From Streptomyces profundus (GTDB lineage Bacteria > Actinomycetota > Actinomycetes > Streptomycetales > Streptomycetaceae): DNA of 64,000 nt. Both the position numbers and the translations under genes were made by a program. The DNA is taken from contig NZ_CP082362.1 in assembly GCF_020740535.1 (NCBI RefSeq), forward strand, positions 4,896,501-4,960,500. The letters are read 5' to 3'. Below the pieces are notes generated by a model. It had not been told where the DNA came from and searched no databases. It saw only the letters and a list, made by a program, of their open reading frames with translations. This document shows, piece after piece, positions 7,936-16,829 of this stretch (position 1 is the first letter of the stretch; each line of letters starts with the position of its first letter).

Positions 7936-8957
7936 CGGTCACTCCGGGGTGTTCTTGTCTGTCGTTGGGTGTGATGGCGGTTACGGGGCTTTGGTCCTGT
8001 GCGAGGTGGGGTGGGGGTGTGCTGGTGGCTTGGTGGGGGTGGGGGGGTGGGGTTGTGGGGTGGGACCTCTGTCCTGGTCTACGAGGTGTCTTCGCAGGTC
8101 AGGGCCTTGCGTTGGGGGTGGTCGCCGGTGCATGTTGGCTGCTCGCCGATATCTGCTACGGGGTTCCGGGAGGTTGTGACCATGACTGTTTCTTCGCAGG
8201 GTGCGGGTGCTCGCGTTGTTCGTCCGGTGGTGATGGCCGGGATCGTGACGGTGGGTGCTACGGCGCTTTCGTTGCCGTTCGCGACGTCTGCCATGGCCGC
8301 TGAGGCGGATGGTGTGACGCGGGCGGCCGAGGGTACGTCGGCTCCGGCGGCGTTCGCTCCCGAGGGTGCGGATGGTCCGCTCGGTCAGGCCACCACTGCC
8401 GGTGGGGACGAGGAGCGGGACGTCGAGAAGCCGGTCGAGGAGCCCGCTGAGGACAGGGCTGAGAAGGCTGCTGAGAAGGATGAGCCGAAGCCTGAGCCGA
8501 AGCCGGAGTCCGATGGTGTGGATGGTCGGGCTGATGGGTTTGATGAGGATGAGGGTCGTGGTGAGGACTACCACGATGATGGTTCGCTGGTGGTGATTCC
8601 GAAGCATGAGCAGCCGACGCCTGAGCCGGCTTCGGATGAGGAGATCGATGGTTGGATTCGTGAGGCGCTTGAGGTGCTGGAGGAGGAGGGTATTCCGGCC
8701 AGCTACGAGGGTATTCACAAGAATCTGATGCGGGAGTCGAGTGGTGATCCGTTGACGATCAACCTGTGGGACACGAACGCGGAGCAGGACATTCCGTCGA
8801 AGGGTCTGCTTCAGGTGATCGACCCGACGTTTGAGCAGTACCACGTCGAGGGGACCAGCGAGAACATCTACGACCCGGTCGCCAACATCGCCGCCGCCTG
8901 CAACTACGCGGCCGACCGGTACGGCTCGATGGACAACGTCGACAGCGCGTACTGACC
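7936..8957. repeat. 1,022-bp direct repeat, copy 1
   Basis: Near-perfect duplicate of 28648-29669 in the same orientation (offset 20,712) with three substitutions: 8042 G/T, 8752 T/C, 8823 C/T. It covers 246 bases of upstream DNA plus the whole transglycosylase gene and ends two bases after the stop codon. The upstream part is very G/T-rich on the + strand with runs of GGGG. No inverted repeats or transposase at the edges. Confidence 0.97.
8182..8955 (+). CDS. Secreted lytic transglycosylase, SLT domain (copy 1)
   Basis: 257 residues: signal peptide (1-40), a disordered acidic linker (41-150, with EPKPEPKPE), and a C-terminal SLT/lysozyme-like domain (about 155-257). The likely catalytic acid is E185 in LMRESSGDP, with the family's SKGLLQV and YDPVANIAAACNYAADRYG motifs. 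Cleaves the peptidoglycan MurNAc-GlcNAc bond. ATG 8182 is preceded by GGGAGG. Codon usage is odd for this DNA: many GGT, GAT and GCT codons, unlike its GC3-rich neighbours. Protein is identical to that at 28894. Confidence 0.9.
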   Translation: MTVSSQGAGARVVRPVVMAGIVTVGATALSLPFATSAMAAEADGVTRAAEGTSAPAAFAPEGADGPLGQATTAGGDEERDVEKPVEEPAEDRAEKAAEKDEPKPEPKPESDGVDGRADGFDEDEGRGEDYHDDGSLVVIPKHEQPTPEPASDEEIDGWIREALEVLEEEGIPASYEGIHKNLMRESSGDPLTINLWDTNAEQDIPSKGLLQVIDPTFEQYHVEGTSENIYDPVANIAAACNYAADRYGSMDNVDSAY

Positions 8958-8980
8958 CACCCGGCGCACGGCCGGAACAG

Positions 8981-9012
8981 AAGGTGAGCCCCGCCCCCGC
9001 GGGGCTCACCTT
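8981..9012. terminator. Bidirectional terminator
   Basis: Perfect 14-bp stem (8981-8994 with 8999-9012) around CCCC, between the convergent transglycosylase and amino-acid-binding lipoprotein genes. The left arm begins AA and the right arm ends TT. Confidence 0.8.
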
Positions 9013-9019
9013 CGTCTGC

Positions 9020-10006
9020 TCACTCGGTGGGCGGCAGCCCCGGCGGGTTGATCACGGAGGCGTCGAGCCCCTCGTCGGCCAGCCCCCAGCGGTCCAGCAC
9101 CTCGGCGTAGCTGCCGTTCTCGATCACCTCGCCGAGCGCCGCGTGCAGAGCCTCGATGAAGCCGTTGTCACGTTGGGTGGTGGCCGCTATCTCGCCCTGG
9201 AGGCCGTCGCCGGCGCCGGAGAAGGTGCCGATGATCTCCGTCTCGCCGGTGACCCTGGCGTGGTAGGCGGCGCTGGGGTTGGGGCCGAGATAGGCGTCGA
9301 GGCGGCCCGACGAGAGCGCCAAGTAGTAGTCCGTGGCGTTCTGGTAGTAGCGGATGTCGGTCGGCTCCAGGCCGGCCGCCTCGTTCTGCTCGCTCCAGCT
9401 GACCAGGATCGCCTCCTGGTTGGTGCCGGAGGAGACGCCGATGCTGCGGCCCGCCACGTCCTCCGGGCCCTCGACGCGCCAGTCGCCGCCGACCAGCGTC
9501 TCGAAGGCGATGTTGTCGAGCCGGTAGGTGGCGAAGTCGTACTTCTCCTTGCGCTCCTCGGTGACGGTGATGTTGCTGAAGCCCACGTCGTAACGGCCGC
9601 TGTCGAGGCCGACGAAGATGTTCGCCCAGTCCACGACGTTGTAGTTGATCTCCAGATCCAGCACGTCGGCGACCAGCGAGGCGATATCGGGCTCCACGCC
9701 GATCACCGTCTGGTCGTCGGTGGCGTAGAAGGAGAGCGGCGGCACCGTGCCGGCGGAGCTGGCCACCTCAAGGGTGCCCCGCTCCCGTATCGCCTCGGGG
9801 ACCAGTGCGGCGATCTCGGGCACCGCCTCGGCGGTGACCCGGTCCTGCTCGGGGCTGAGGTTGACCTCCTGGCCCTGCGCGGCGCCGTCGTCCGCCGCCG
9901 GCTCGATGCCGGCGTCCTCGGGGTCGGAGCAGCCGGCCAGCAGCAGGGCGGCGGCGCAGGCGATGACGCCGAGCGTTCGGGGGGCGTACGTCAGGCGGGG
10001 ATCCAT
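9020..10006 (-). CDS. Amino-acid ABC transporter substrate-binding lipoprotein
   Basis: 328 residues with a lipoprotein signal (LLLAGC, Cys26 lipidated) and a family-3 solute-binding domain (GTLEVASSAGTVPPLSFYATD; GRYDVGFSNITVTEERKEKYDF). Binds a polar amino acid or similar compound outside the membrane and delivers it to the permease encoded upstream. ATG 10006 is preceded by GAGG. It lies 92 bases after the ATPase gene, in a region of short GGGACA repeats (10025-10080), as the last gene of the operon. Confidence 0.92.
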   Translation of the reverse strand: MDPRLTYAPRTLGVIACAAALLLAGCSDPEDAGIEPAADDGAAQGQEVNLSPEQDRVTAEAVPEIAALVPEAIRERGTLEVASSAGTVPPLSFYATDDQTVIGVEPDIASLVADVLDLEINYNVVDWANIFVGLDSGRYDVGFSNITVTEERKEKYDFATYRLDNIAFETLVGGDWRVEGPEDVAGRSIGVSSGTNQEAILVSWSEQNEAAGLEPTDIRYYQNATDYYLALSSGRLDAYLGPNPSAAYHARVTGETEIIGTFSGAGDGLQGEIAATTQRDNGFIEALHAALGEVIENGSYAEVLDRWGLADEGLDASVINPPGLPPTE

Positions 10007-10098
10007 GGGGCCTCGTTTCATCACAGGGGCAGGGACAGGGGCAGGGACAGGGACAGGGACGGACAGGGGGGACGGGGAAGGGGACGGGGAGGGGTGGG

Positions 10099-10869
10099 TC
10101 AGCGGACCTGGGCGAGGAAGGCGCGGGTGCGTTCATGGGCCGGGTCGTCCAACACGACGCCGGGCGGGCCCTGTTCGACGATCCGGCCCTGGTCCATGAA
10201 GACGACGGTGTCGGCTATCTCGCGGGCGAAGCCCACCTCGTGGGTGACCACGATCATGGTGGTGCCGCCCCGGGCCAGATCCCGGATCACGGTGAGGACC
10301 TCGCCCACCAGCTCGGGGTCGAGCGCGGACGTGGGCTCGTCGAAGAGCAGCACCTTGGGGGTCTGGCCCAGGGCGCGGGCGATCGCGACGCGCTGCTGCT
10401 GGCCGCCGGACAGCTGGCGCGGATAGGCGTCCAGGCGGTCGCCGAGGCCGACGCGGTCCAGCAGCTCGGCGGCCTGCCGCCGGGCCTCGGCGCGTGGCCG
10501 GCGCAGCGCGGCGATCGGGGCCTCGGCAACGTTCTCCTGGGCGGTGAGGTGCGGGAAGAGGTGGAAGTTCTGGAAGACGAAGCCGATATGCGCCCGCTGC
10601 CGCAGCACCGCGCGTTCCTTCAGCTCGTGGAGGCGGTTGCCGCTGCGCCGGTAGCCGATCAGCTCGCCGTCGACATGGACCAGGCCGGTGTCCGGGCGCT
10701 CCAGATGGTTGATGGCGCGCAGCAGGGTGGACTTGCCCGAGCCCGACGGGCCGAGGATCGCGGTGACCTCGCCGGGCTGCACCCGGAGGTCGATGCCGTG
10801 CAGCACCTCGACGGCGCCGAAGCTCTTCGTCACCCCACGGACCTCCACCATGGGGGTCGGGCCGCTCAT
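10099..10869 (-). CDS. Amino-acid ABC transporter ATP-binding protein
   Basis: 256 residues of the polar amino-acid uptake (GlnQ-like) type: Walker [10 protein letters not shown] (40-48), LSGGQQQR signature, Walker [13 protein letters not shown], and the [10 protein letters not shown] helix characteristic of this subfamily. Start ATG 10869 overlaps the permease stop by four bases, indicating coupled translation. Energises import with the neighbouring permease and lipoprotein. Confidence 0.93.
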   Translation of the reverse strand: MSGPTPMVEVRGVTKSFGAVEVLHGIDLRVQPGEVTAILGPSGSGKSTLLRAINHLERPDTGLVHVDGELIGYRRSGNRLHELKERAVLRQRAHIGFVFQNFHLFPHLTAQENVAEAPIAALRRPRAEARRQAAELLDRVGLGDRLDAYPRQLSGGQQQRVAIARALGQTPKVLLFDEPTSALDPELVGEVLTVIRDLARGGTTMIVVTHEVGFAREIADTVVFMDQGRIVEQGPPGVVLDDPAHERTRAFLAQVR

Positions 10870-11897
10870 CGTCCGGCTCCCGTCTCGGGCGCCGCCTCGG
10901 CGCTCGCCGTCGGCCCCGGTGGTCGGGGGCGCCGCAGGGCGCGGGGGGCCCGGGGCGCCCCGGGCGGTCTGCGGCGCAGCCGCTCCAGCGCGCCGGGCAC
11001 CGGCTGCCGTTCGGCGCCTCTGGCGAAGCGCCGCTCCACATAGTGCTGGGCGATCGACAGCACGGTGGTCAGGAGGATGTACCAGACGGTGGCCACCATC
11101 AGCAGCGGCACCACCCGGCCGTTGCGGCCGTAGATCACCTGCACCTGGTAGAACAGCTCGCCCACGGCCATCACCGAGACGATCGAGGTGCCCTTGAAGA
11201 GGCTGATGATCTCGTTGGCGGCGTTGGGCAGGATGCCGCGCATGGCCTGCGGCAGCACGATGCGGCGGAACTGCCGGAGCCTGGGCAGCCCGAGGGCGGC
11301 TGCCGCCTCCCGCTGGCCCGGGTCGACCGCGATGATGCCGCCGCGCACGATCTCGGCCGCGTAGGCGGCCTGGTGCAGGGCCAGGCCGATCACGGCCGCC
11401 GTGATCGGCCCGATCAGATGCATGGTCTCGAAGGTCCAGAAGACCGGGCCGAACGGGATGCCGAAGCCCAACTCCTGGTAGAGATAGGCGAGGTTGAACC
11501 AGAACAGCAGCTGCACGATCAGCGGTATCGAGCGGAAGGCCCAGATGTAGGTCCAGGCCACGCCGCGCAGCACCGGGCTGCTGGAGAGCCGCATCACGGC
11601 CAGCACCACGCCGAGGGTGAACCCCAACGCCGTGCCGTAGAAGGTGAGTTGGACGGTGAGCCAGACCGCCTTGAGCACGCTCTCGGCGAAGAGGTAGTCG
11701 AAGAACGTCGACCACTCCCAGCCGGGGTTGGTGGCCAGGCCGTAGCCGAACTGCGCCACCAGCACCAGCGTGACGGTGCCGGCCAGCCAGCGGCCGTAGT
11801 AGCGGGCGGGGACCACCGTCAGTCCGGACAGCTCGTCGGGTTCGTCCGGCGCGGCGCGTTGCGTGGGAACGGGAGCGGCGGGTGGCGCGCTGTTCAC
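10866..11897 (-). CDS. Amino-acid ABC transporter permease
   Basis: 343 residues with five to six membrane helices and the HisM/GlnP-type EAA loop ([22 protein letters not shown]). It has a long N-terminal Pro/Ala-rich cytoplasmic extension and an unusually long Arg/Pro-rich C-terminus (last 45 residues). GTG 11897 is the chosen start. The gene sits 40 bases downstream of the GNAT gene and overlaps the ATPase gene. No second permease, so it probably works as a homodimer. Confidence 0.9.
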   Translation of the reverse strand: MNSAPPAAPVPTQRAAPDEPDELSGLTVVPARYYGRWLAGTVTLVLVAQFGYGLATNPGWEWSTFFDYLFAESVLKAVWLTVQLTFYGTALGFTLGVVLAVMRLSSSPVLRGVAWTYIWAFRSIPLIVQLLFWFNLAYLYQELGFGIPFGPVFWTFETMHLIGPITAAVIGLALHQAAYAAEIVRGGIIAVDPGQREAAAALGLPRLRQFRRIVLPQAMRGILPNAANEIISLFKGTSIVSVMAVGELFYQVQVIYGRNGRVVPLLMVATVWYILLTTVLSIAQHYVERRFARGAERQPVPGALERLRRRPPGAPRAPRALRRPRPPGPTASAEAAPETGAGR

Positions 11898-11937
11898 GGG
11901 GCCTCCGGTCGGTTGGGGGTGGTCGCTTCGCCTGTGG

Positions 11938-12435
11938 TCAGTGCGGTGGGTGGGGGGTGAGGTGCTTCTCGAAGGGGAGGTAGGGGAGCGTCTCCGGGTC
12001 CGCCGCCATGTCGAACAGCGGGGTGTAGCCGGCGTCCAGATAGAGATCCCTGGCCTCCGGCTGCCGGGGCCCCGTGGTCAGCCAGATCCGCCGGTAGCTC
12101 CGGGCCGCCGCGCGCTCCAGCTCGGCGACCACGCGGCGGGCCAGCCCCTGGCGGCGGTGCGCCGAGTGGGTCCAGATGCGTTTGAGCTCGGCGGTGTGCG
12201 CGTCGTAGCGCCGGTAGGCGCCGCCGGCGACCGTGTCGCCCCGGTGCAGCAGGAGCAGCAGCAGGCCGTGCGGCGGGGCGAACTCGTCCTCCGGATAGCG
12301 GCTCATCTCGCCGCCGGCCGCCGGGCCGTACCTGACGGTGTACTCGTGCTCCAGCTCGCGCAGCAGCGGACGGGTCAGCGGGTCGGACAGGCGCACCGAA
12401 GCGACGGTCAGCTCATGGGCGGAAAGGGACGACAT
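11938..12435 (-). CDS. GNAT-family N-acetyltransferase
   Basis: 165-residue protein with the GNAT core: acetyl-CoA loop HRRQGLARRVVAELE preceded by the TAELKRIWTHSA strand, and the C-terminal RDLYLDAGYTPLFD motif. ATG 12435 is preceded by AAGGA. It heads the amino-acid ABC operon, so its substrate may be an amino acid or amine handled by that importer; this is inference from position. Confidence 0.85.
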   Translation of the reverse strand: MSSLSAHELTVASVRLSDPLTRPLLRELEHEYTVRYGPAAGGEMSRYPEDEFAPPHGLLLLLLHRGDTVAGGAYRRYDAHTAELKRIWTHSAHRRQGLARRVVAELERAAARSYRRIWLTTGPRQPEARDLYLDAGYTPLFDMAADPETLPYLPFEKHLTPHPPH

Positions 12436-12884
12436 CGCATGTCCTTCGCTCAGGGGTGGGCGATGGCCGGCCCTCCAGGCGCGGGGGCGCACGCCGTGGC
12501 CCGGCGCGGAGACGGGCGGCCGGCCGGGGCCGGGCGCGCCGTCAGCGCGGTGCGACGGTCGTCGGAGGGTGGCGCGGGGAGGCTCCGGGAGGCGGCCGGA
12601 CGCACGCTTGGGCGAGCGGCCCGGCGAGGGCGGAGCGGGAACGGGAGAACCTGGGGAGAACCGCGGGAGAGCTGGGGGAAGCTCTCAGGCGCGCGGCCGG
12701 CACAGCCGGCGGGGCGCCGCAGGGGTCAGCGCGGACAGGACGCCGACCACACTCGACCCAGGTCGATGTGGTCACGCGTGATCAAGGCCAACCCGACGCT
12801 CACGTCGACTAGTTGACCGCAGCCGTGGCGTCGAGTCAACAGGGGAAGGCGCCGACCCCCGGCAGGAGGGGAGGAGAAGAGCCG
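12436..12884. other. Intergenic region, no gene seen
   Basis: 449 bases between two GNAT genes on the same strand. Long frames here have no recognisable start or domain. It should hold the promoter of the amino-acid uptake operon. A CGACCCAGGTCGATGTGG stretch with a partial CGACC/GGTCG palindrome near 12756 is the only structured element noticed. Confidence 0.4.
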
Positions 12885-13346
12885 TCAGTGGCTCTCGTGA
12901 AGTATCAGCATGAGGTGCTCGTGCTCGCCGTATCGGACCGTCCCGGCGCGCTGGAAGCCGTGCTTCTCCAGCAGCCGCACGGAGCCGACGTTCTCGACGA
13001 AGGGATCGGCGTGCAGCGGGCGGGTCTTCTCCTCGGCGAGGAAGAGCGCCAGCGCGCGGGTGCCGATGCCCCGGCCCCAGAACTCCCGGCCGAGCCAGTA
13101 GCCGAGGAAGCGCCGGCCCTCGTCCCACCAGGCGACCGCGTTGCCCGCGAGCACGCCGTCGACCGTGATGGCCAGGACCAGGACCGTGGGATCGCCGAGG
13201 ACCTTGGTCCGCCAGTGGTTCATGAAGACCTCGCGCTCCCGGGGCGGGAAGTTCGCCCGGCGCGCGGCCTCGGGGTCGGCCTCCTGGCGGTGGAACACCT
13301 CAAGGTCGGCCGCTGTGACGTCGCGTAGCGACACCGTTTCTTTCAT
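12885..13346 (-). CDS. GNAT-family N-acetyltransferase (RimJ/RimL-like)
   Basis: 153 residues with a RimJ/RimL-type layout: VSLRDVTAADLEVFHRQEADPEA at the N-terminus, the acetyl-CoA loop GREFWGRGIGTRALALFL, and VENVGSVRLLEKHGFQRAG. ATG 13346 starts the conserved strand directly. Apparently monocistronic; substrate unknown. Confidence 0.88.
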   Translation of the reverse strand: MKETVSLRDVTAADLEVFHRQEADPEAARRANFPPREREVFMNHWRTKVLGDPTVLVLAITVDGVLAGNAVAWWDEGRRFLGYWLGREFWGRGIGTRALALFLAEEKTRPLHADPFVENVGSVRLLEKHGFQRAGTVRYGEHEHLMLILHESH

Positions 13347-13438
13347 GGGTCGGAGTCTGCCACCCGGCACTGACAACGCCGGTGGCCCCGGGCGCGGCGA
13401 CCAGCGCCGCCCCGGGGCCGTCCACGCCGGCGGGGGCC

Positions 13439-14260
13439 TCAGCCCCGCGCCGGCTGCCAGAGGGCGGGGGCGTTCGGCGGCTCCCAGCCGGCGATGGCCT
13501 GGTGGGCGATCAGGCAGCGGTAGGCCGTGCCGCCGTGGACGACGGTGTCGCCGACGCGGTAGCTCACCCCGATCCGCCAGGTGTCGTCGGGATCGGGCCC
13601 CGGGCCGCCGCCCGGGACGTCGAGGACGAAGTCGAAGGAGCCCTCGCGCGCGGGCCCCGAGGAGCGCACCGTCATCAGCAGGGCCGGGTCGAACAGGGCG
13701 TCGGTCGCGTTGCGTGGCTCGTCGGGGAAGTAGAGCTGGGTGGTGAGGACCGGCCGGCCGGGCGCCTGCGCCTTGACGTGCAGATGCCGGGTGCGGCCGG
13801 GGTAGAGGCCGGGGAAGACGGTCTCCAGGGTGAAGGCGCCGCGTTCGTCGGTGTACTGGTGCCCGCGGTAGCGGTAGCCCGCCATGTCGTAGCCGCCGCT
13901 GGTGTCCGCCTGCCAGAAGTCGAGGAGGACGCCGGCGAGGGGGGCGCAGTCGAGGCCGAAGACATAGCCGCTGACGGTGAGGAGGGCGGCGTCCCCCGGC
14001 TCCAGGAGGCTGGTGCGGCGCGGCGAGTTCGGCTTGAAGTAGGGGCCCTCCATCTGCGGTGGCGTGGGATCGTCCCCGTCGTCGCAGGTGGGCGTGGGTG
14101 TCAACGGCCGGTTCTGGTGGGCCTGTTCACGGGCCAGCGCCGGTGTGGGCGCGCCGGCGCCGAGGAGGACGGTCGCCGGGGCGGCGGCCACGGCGGCCCG
14201 TAACAGGTTCTTGCGGCTGACGCCGGGGCGGGTGGGGTCGGGGCGCTCGGGTTCTGCCAT
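13439..14260 (-). CDS. Secreted intradiol ring-cleavage dioxygenase with C-terminal CBM5/12-type module
   Basis: 273 residues: export signal (about 15-44), an intradiol dioxygenase domain (about 68-215) and a chitin/cellulose-binding type-3 module (about 226-270, TWRIGVSYRVGDTVVHGGTAYRC ending ALWQ). Probable Fe(III) ligands are Tyr124 (GGYD), Tyr153 (GLYPG), His159 and His161 (RHLHVK). The architecture matches the secreted SACTE_2871-type enzymes of cellulolytic Streptomyces, which cleave catechols from lignin-like aromatics. The signal has SRKNLL, a twin-arginine-like but imperfect motif. It lies next to a protease carrying the same kind of module. Confidence 0.9.
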   Translation of the reverse strand: MAEPERPDPTRPGVSRKNLLRAAVAAAPATVLLGAGAPTPALAREQAHQNRPLTPTPTCDDGDDPTPPQMEGPYFKPNSPRRTSLLEPGDAALLTVSGYVFGLDCAPLAGVLLDFWQADTSGGYDMAGYRYRGHQYTDERGAFTLETVFPGLYPGRTRHLHVKAQAPGRPVLTTQLYFPDEPRNATDALFDPALLMTVRSSGPAREGSFDFVLDVPGGGPGPDPDDTWRIGVSYRVGDTVVHGGTAYRCLIAHQAIAGWEPPNAPALWQPARG

Positions 14261-14384
14261 GGTCCTCTCCTCGTCGGAGGGGTCGGGGTGGGTGTCGCCG
14301 GCCCGGCGGCCTGAGCCGGGCCGGCGACAGGGGCGGACGGGGCGGCTGGAGGCGCGCCCCGTCCCCCCGGCTGGGCGGGCCGGC

Positions 14385-15743
14385 TCAGATCCGCTGCCAG
14401 AGCGCGGGCGCCGAGACCGGGTCCCAGCCGGCCTGGGCGACATGGGTGATCACGCAGCGGTACTCGGCGCCGCCGTGGGTCACCGTGTCGCCGGCCTGAT
14501 AGGTGGTGCCGACGGTCCAGGTGCCTGGTTCACCCGGCTCGCCCGGCTCCCCCGGACCGCTGCCGGTGGTCACCAGGGTGAGGCCGAACTGGCTGAGCAG
14601 CGGGTTGATCGGCTGGTGGTAGGTGGTGCCGCCGGTGCGGCAGTTGCCCGAGCCGCCTGAGGTGACGCCCTGCGCCTGGCTGCCCGATATGTAGGAGCCG
14701 CCGGAGTCGCCCGGCTCGGCGCAGACCGAGGTGCGGGTGACTCCGCTGATGGTGCCCTCGGGGTAGGTGACGCTGGTGTTGTGCTGCTGGATCTGGCCGC
14801 AGTGCCAGCCCGTGGTGGAGCCGGAGCGGCAGATGGAGGCGCCGACGACGCCCTGTGTCGAGCCGGCGACGGCCACCGGGGAGCTGGTGACCTGCGGCGT
14901 CGGCGTCCAGTTGCTGTTGACGGCGACCCAGGCCATGTCGCGGCCCGGGAAGACGGAGCCCTGGAACGTGCCCTGGGCGACCCGGTTGTGGCCCTGGGTG
15001 CTGGCGCCGACCCGGCCGCAGTGCCCCGCGGTGGCGAACCCGGGGGTGGTGCCCCTGGTCACCGAGAAGCCGACGGAACAGCGGCCCGAGTTGTTGATGT
15101 AGTACGCCTCGCCGCCCCGCAGGTCGTAGAGCGGGCGCGGCTGTTCGGCGGACGGCACCACGTCGACCAGCTCGGCCGGGACGTCGGCGGCGGCCAGGAA
15201 GTCCTGGGCCGCGGCGTCCCGCCCGGCGTGCAGCACCACGCTGTTGCTGGTGACGTCGACGTACCAGACGGGCGTCTCGGCGGTGGGGTGGCTGGCTGCG
15301 GTCTCGTCCAACGCGGCCTTGACCGCCTCCAGTTCGACCAGTGCGTGGTCGACGACCTCGGCGCTGGCGCCGGCCGCCTCGATGGTGGCGACCTCGCCGG
15401 CGTCGGTGGTGGCGACGATCAGTCGGGCGTCGGGGCCCTCGACCCGGGCGCCGGCGAAGGCGGTGCCGAGTTCGGCGCGGAGCAGGGGCTCGACGAGTCC
15501 GGCGCGGTGCTCGCCCGCGATCCGGGCCCTGGCCTCGTCGGGGCTGAGGCCGAGGTCGCGCTCAAGCGCTGCCAGCAGGGCGGCCGGGAGGTCGGGAGCT
15601 TCGGCGGTCTCGGGGAACTCCTGGGCGCTGACCTGCGGGGGTGTGGTGGGCGGGGTGGGGCCGGCGGTGGCCGGTGCGGCGGTGGCGATCAGGGCTGCCG
15701 CGGCGAACACGGCCGCGATCGCCGTGCCACGTCTGCGCTGCAT
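14385..15743 (-). CDS. Streptogrisin C-like secreted serine protease with CBM5/12-type module
   Basis: 452-residue S1E (alpha-lytic) protease: signal peptide (1-27), pro-domain (about 45-200, the folding chaperone of the family), mature chymotrypsin-like domain with His241 (TAGHCG), Asp269 (GRDMAW) and Ser347 (GDSGGS), a Gly-Glu-Pro linker (397-408), and a chitin-binding module (409-452) ending APALWQRI. The overall arrangement is that of streptogrisin C (SprC). Likely degrades protein bound to chitin or other biomass. ATG 15743 gives a good signal peptide (MQRRRGTAIAAVFAAAAL). Confidence 0.93.
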   Translation of the reverse strand: MQRRRGTAIAAVFAAAALIATAAPATAGPTPPTTPPQVSAQEFPETAEAPDLPAALLAALERDLGLSPDEARARIAGEHRAGLVEPLLRAELGTAFAGARVEGPDARLIVATTDAGEVATIEAAGASAEVVDHALVELEAVKAALDETAASHPTAETPVWYVDVTSNSVVLHAGRDAAAQDFLAAADVPAELVDVVPSAEQPRPLYDLRGGEAYYINNSGRCSVGFSVTRGTTPGFATAGHCGRVGASTQGHNRVAQGTFQGSVFPGRDMAWVAVNSNWTPTPQVTSSPVAVAGSTQGVVGASICRSGSTTGWHCGQIQQHNTSVTYPEGTISGVTRTSVCAEPGDSGGSYISGSQAQGVTSGGSGNCRTGGTTYHQPINPLLSQFGLTLVTTGSGPGEPGEPGEPGTWTVGTTYQAGDTVTHGGAEYRCVITHVAQAGWDPVSAPALWQRI

Positions 15744-15869
15744 GGGGCACTCCTCGCGGTGGGGACGGTCTCGACTGCGGGAACCGTAGCCGCGCCGTCC
15801 GGAGTGCGTGCACCTGTCAAAAGGGTTCTGTCGCGGTGTTATGGCCCCCGCCGGGCCCGGGAGTCGGCG

Positions 15870-16829
15870 TCAGGAGGCCATGCCGAACCCGGGGTGCCCT
15901 GGCAGCCAGCCGCGGAGCGCCGCGCTGCGCAGGACGGCCTCCTGGTAGACGGCGCGGGCATGGCCCAGGATGTCGTCGGCGACCGGCTCGGGCGGGGCGT
16001 CGGGGAGGCGGCCGAGCAGATGGCGCCAGCGCAGCGGCACCCCGGCCAGCGGCCGGACGGCGACGCCAGGCGTCGGCGGCAGGGTGGCGCGGCACAGCCC
16101 GATGGCCGAACCGAGCTGCACCAGGTGGACGCAGGCGGCGACATCCGTCTCGTAGAACGTCGCGGGGGAGAAGCCGGCGCGGGAACAGGCGGTCGCGAAA
16201 CAGTCGCCGAAGCAGCCGTCCCCCGGCGCGCTCACCCAGCGCTCGCCCGCCAACTGGCCGAGCTCCAGCTCGGGTTGGGAGGCGAGCGGATGCTCGTCGG
16301 CGAGCATGACGAAGACCGGGTCCACTCCGACCGTTCGCCACAGCAACGCGTCGCCGCCGGGTGGCGGGCTTTCGCCGCAGACGCCGATCAGCGCGATGTC
16401 GATCCTGCCGGCGGTGGCGAGGGCGCTGATCTCCGCCTCGGACCAGGCGGTGTGGAGGCCGACCGGCACATCGGGGTAGGCCGTGGCGAGCCGCCCCACC
16501 AGTCCGCCGAGGAGCGGCCCATGGGTGCCGCCGACCCGGATGGTGCGTATCTGGTCCCTCGCGAACGCGAAGCGGCGGGCGCTGTCCTGGAGGTCGCTGA
16601 CGGCGGGCAGCAGCATGGAGGCGCGCGCGAGCACCAGCTCGCCGAGCGGGGTGGGCCGGGCGCCGGTGCGGTCCCGGTGGAACAGCGGCCCGCCGAGGGC
16701 CCGTTCGATCCGCTTGAGCTGGGTGCTCAGGGCGGGCTGGGCGACGCCGAGCCGACCGGCGGCCTTGTTGAGGCTGCCCGCCTCCGCGATGGTCCTGATC
16801 ACCCTCAGATGGCGCAACTCCAGTTCCAT
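15870..16829 (-). CDS. LysR-family transcriptional regulator
   Basis: 319 residues: N-terminal winged helix-turn-helix (MELELRHLRVIRTIAEAGSL ... GVAQPALSTQLKRIE, residues 1-60) and a type-2 periplasmic-binding-like effector domain with paired Cys near CFGDCFATAC. ATG 16829 starts the canonical ELRHL helix. It is upstream of, and co-oriented with, the protease and dioxygenase genes, so it may control them, though such regulators usually act on a divergent gene. Confidence 0.88.
   Translation of the reverse strand: MELELRHLRVIRTIAEAGSLNKAAGRLGVAQPALSTQLKRIERALGGPLFHRDRTGARPTPLGELVLARASMLLPAVSDLQDSARRFAFARDQIRTIRVGGTHGPLLGGLVGRLATAYPDVPVGLHTAWSEAEISALATAGRIDIALIGVCGESPPPGGDALLWRTVGVDPVFVMLADEHPLASQPELELGQLAGERWVSAPGDGCFGDCFATACSRAGFSPATFYETDVAACVHLVQLGSAIGLCRATLPPTPGVAVRPLAGVPLRWRHLLGRLPDAPPEPVADDILGHARAVYQEAVLRSAALRGWLPGHPGFGMAS

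Noticed and set aside
7936..8181. ydaO-type c-di-AMP riboswitch upstream of the transglycosylase
   Set aside because: The location is plausible for a wall hydrolase, but the conserved ydaO sequence blocks are not recognisable; kept only as a possible structured leader.
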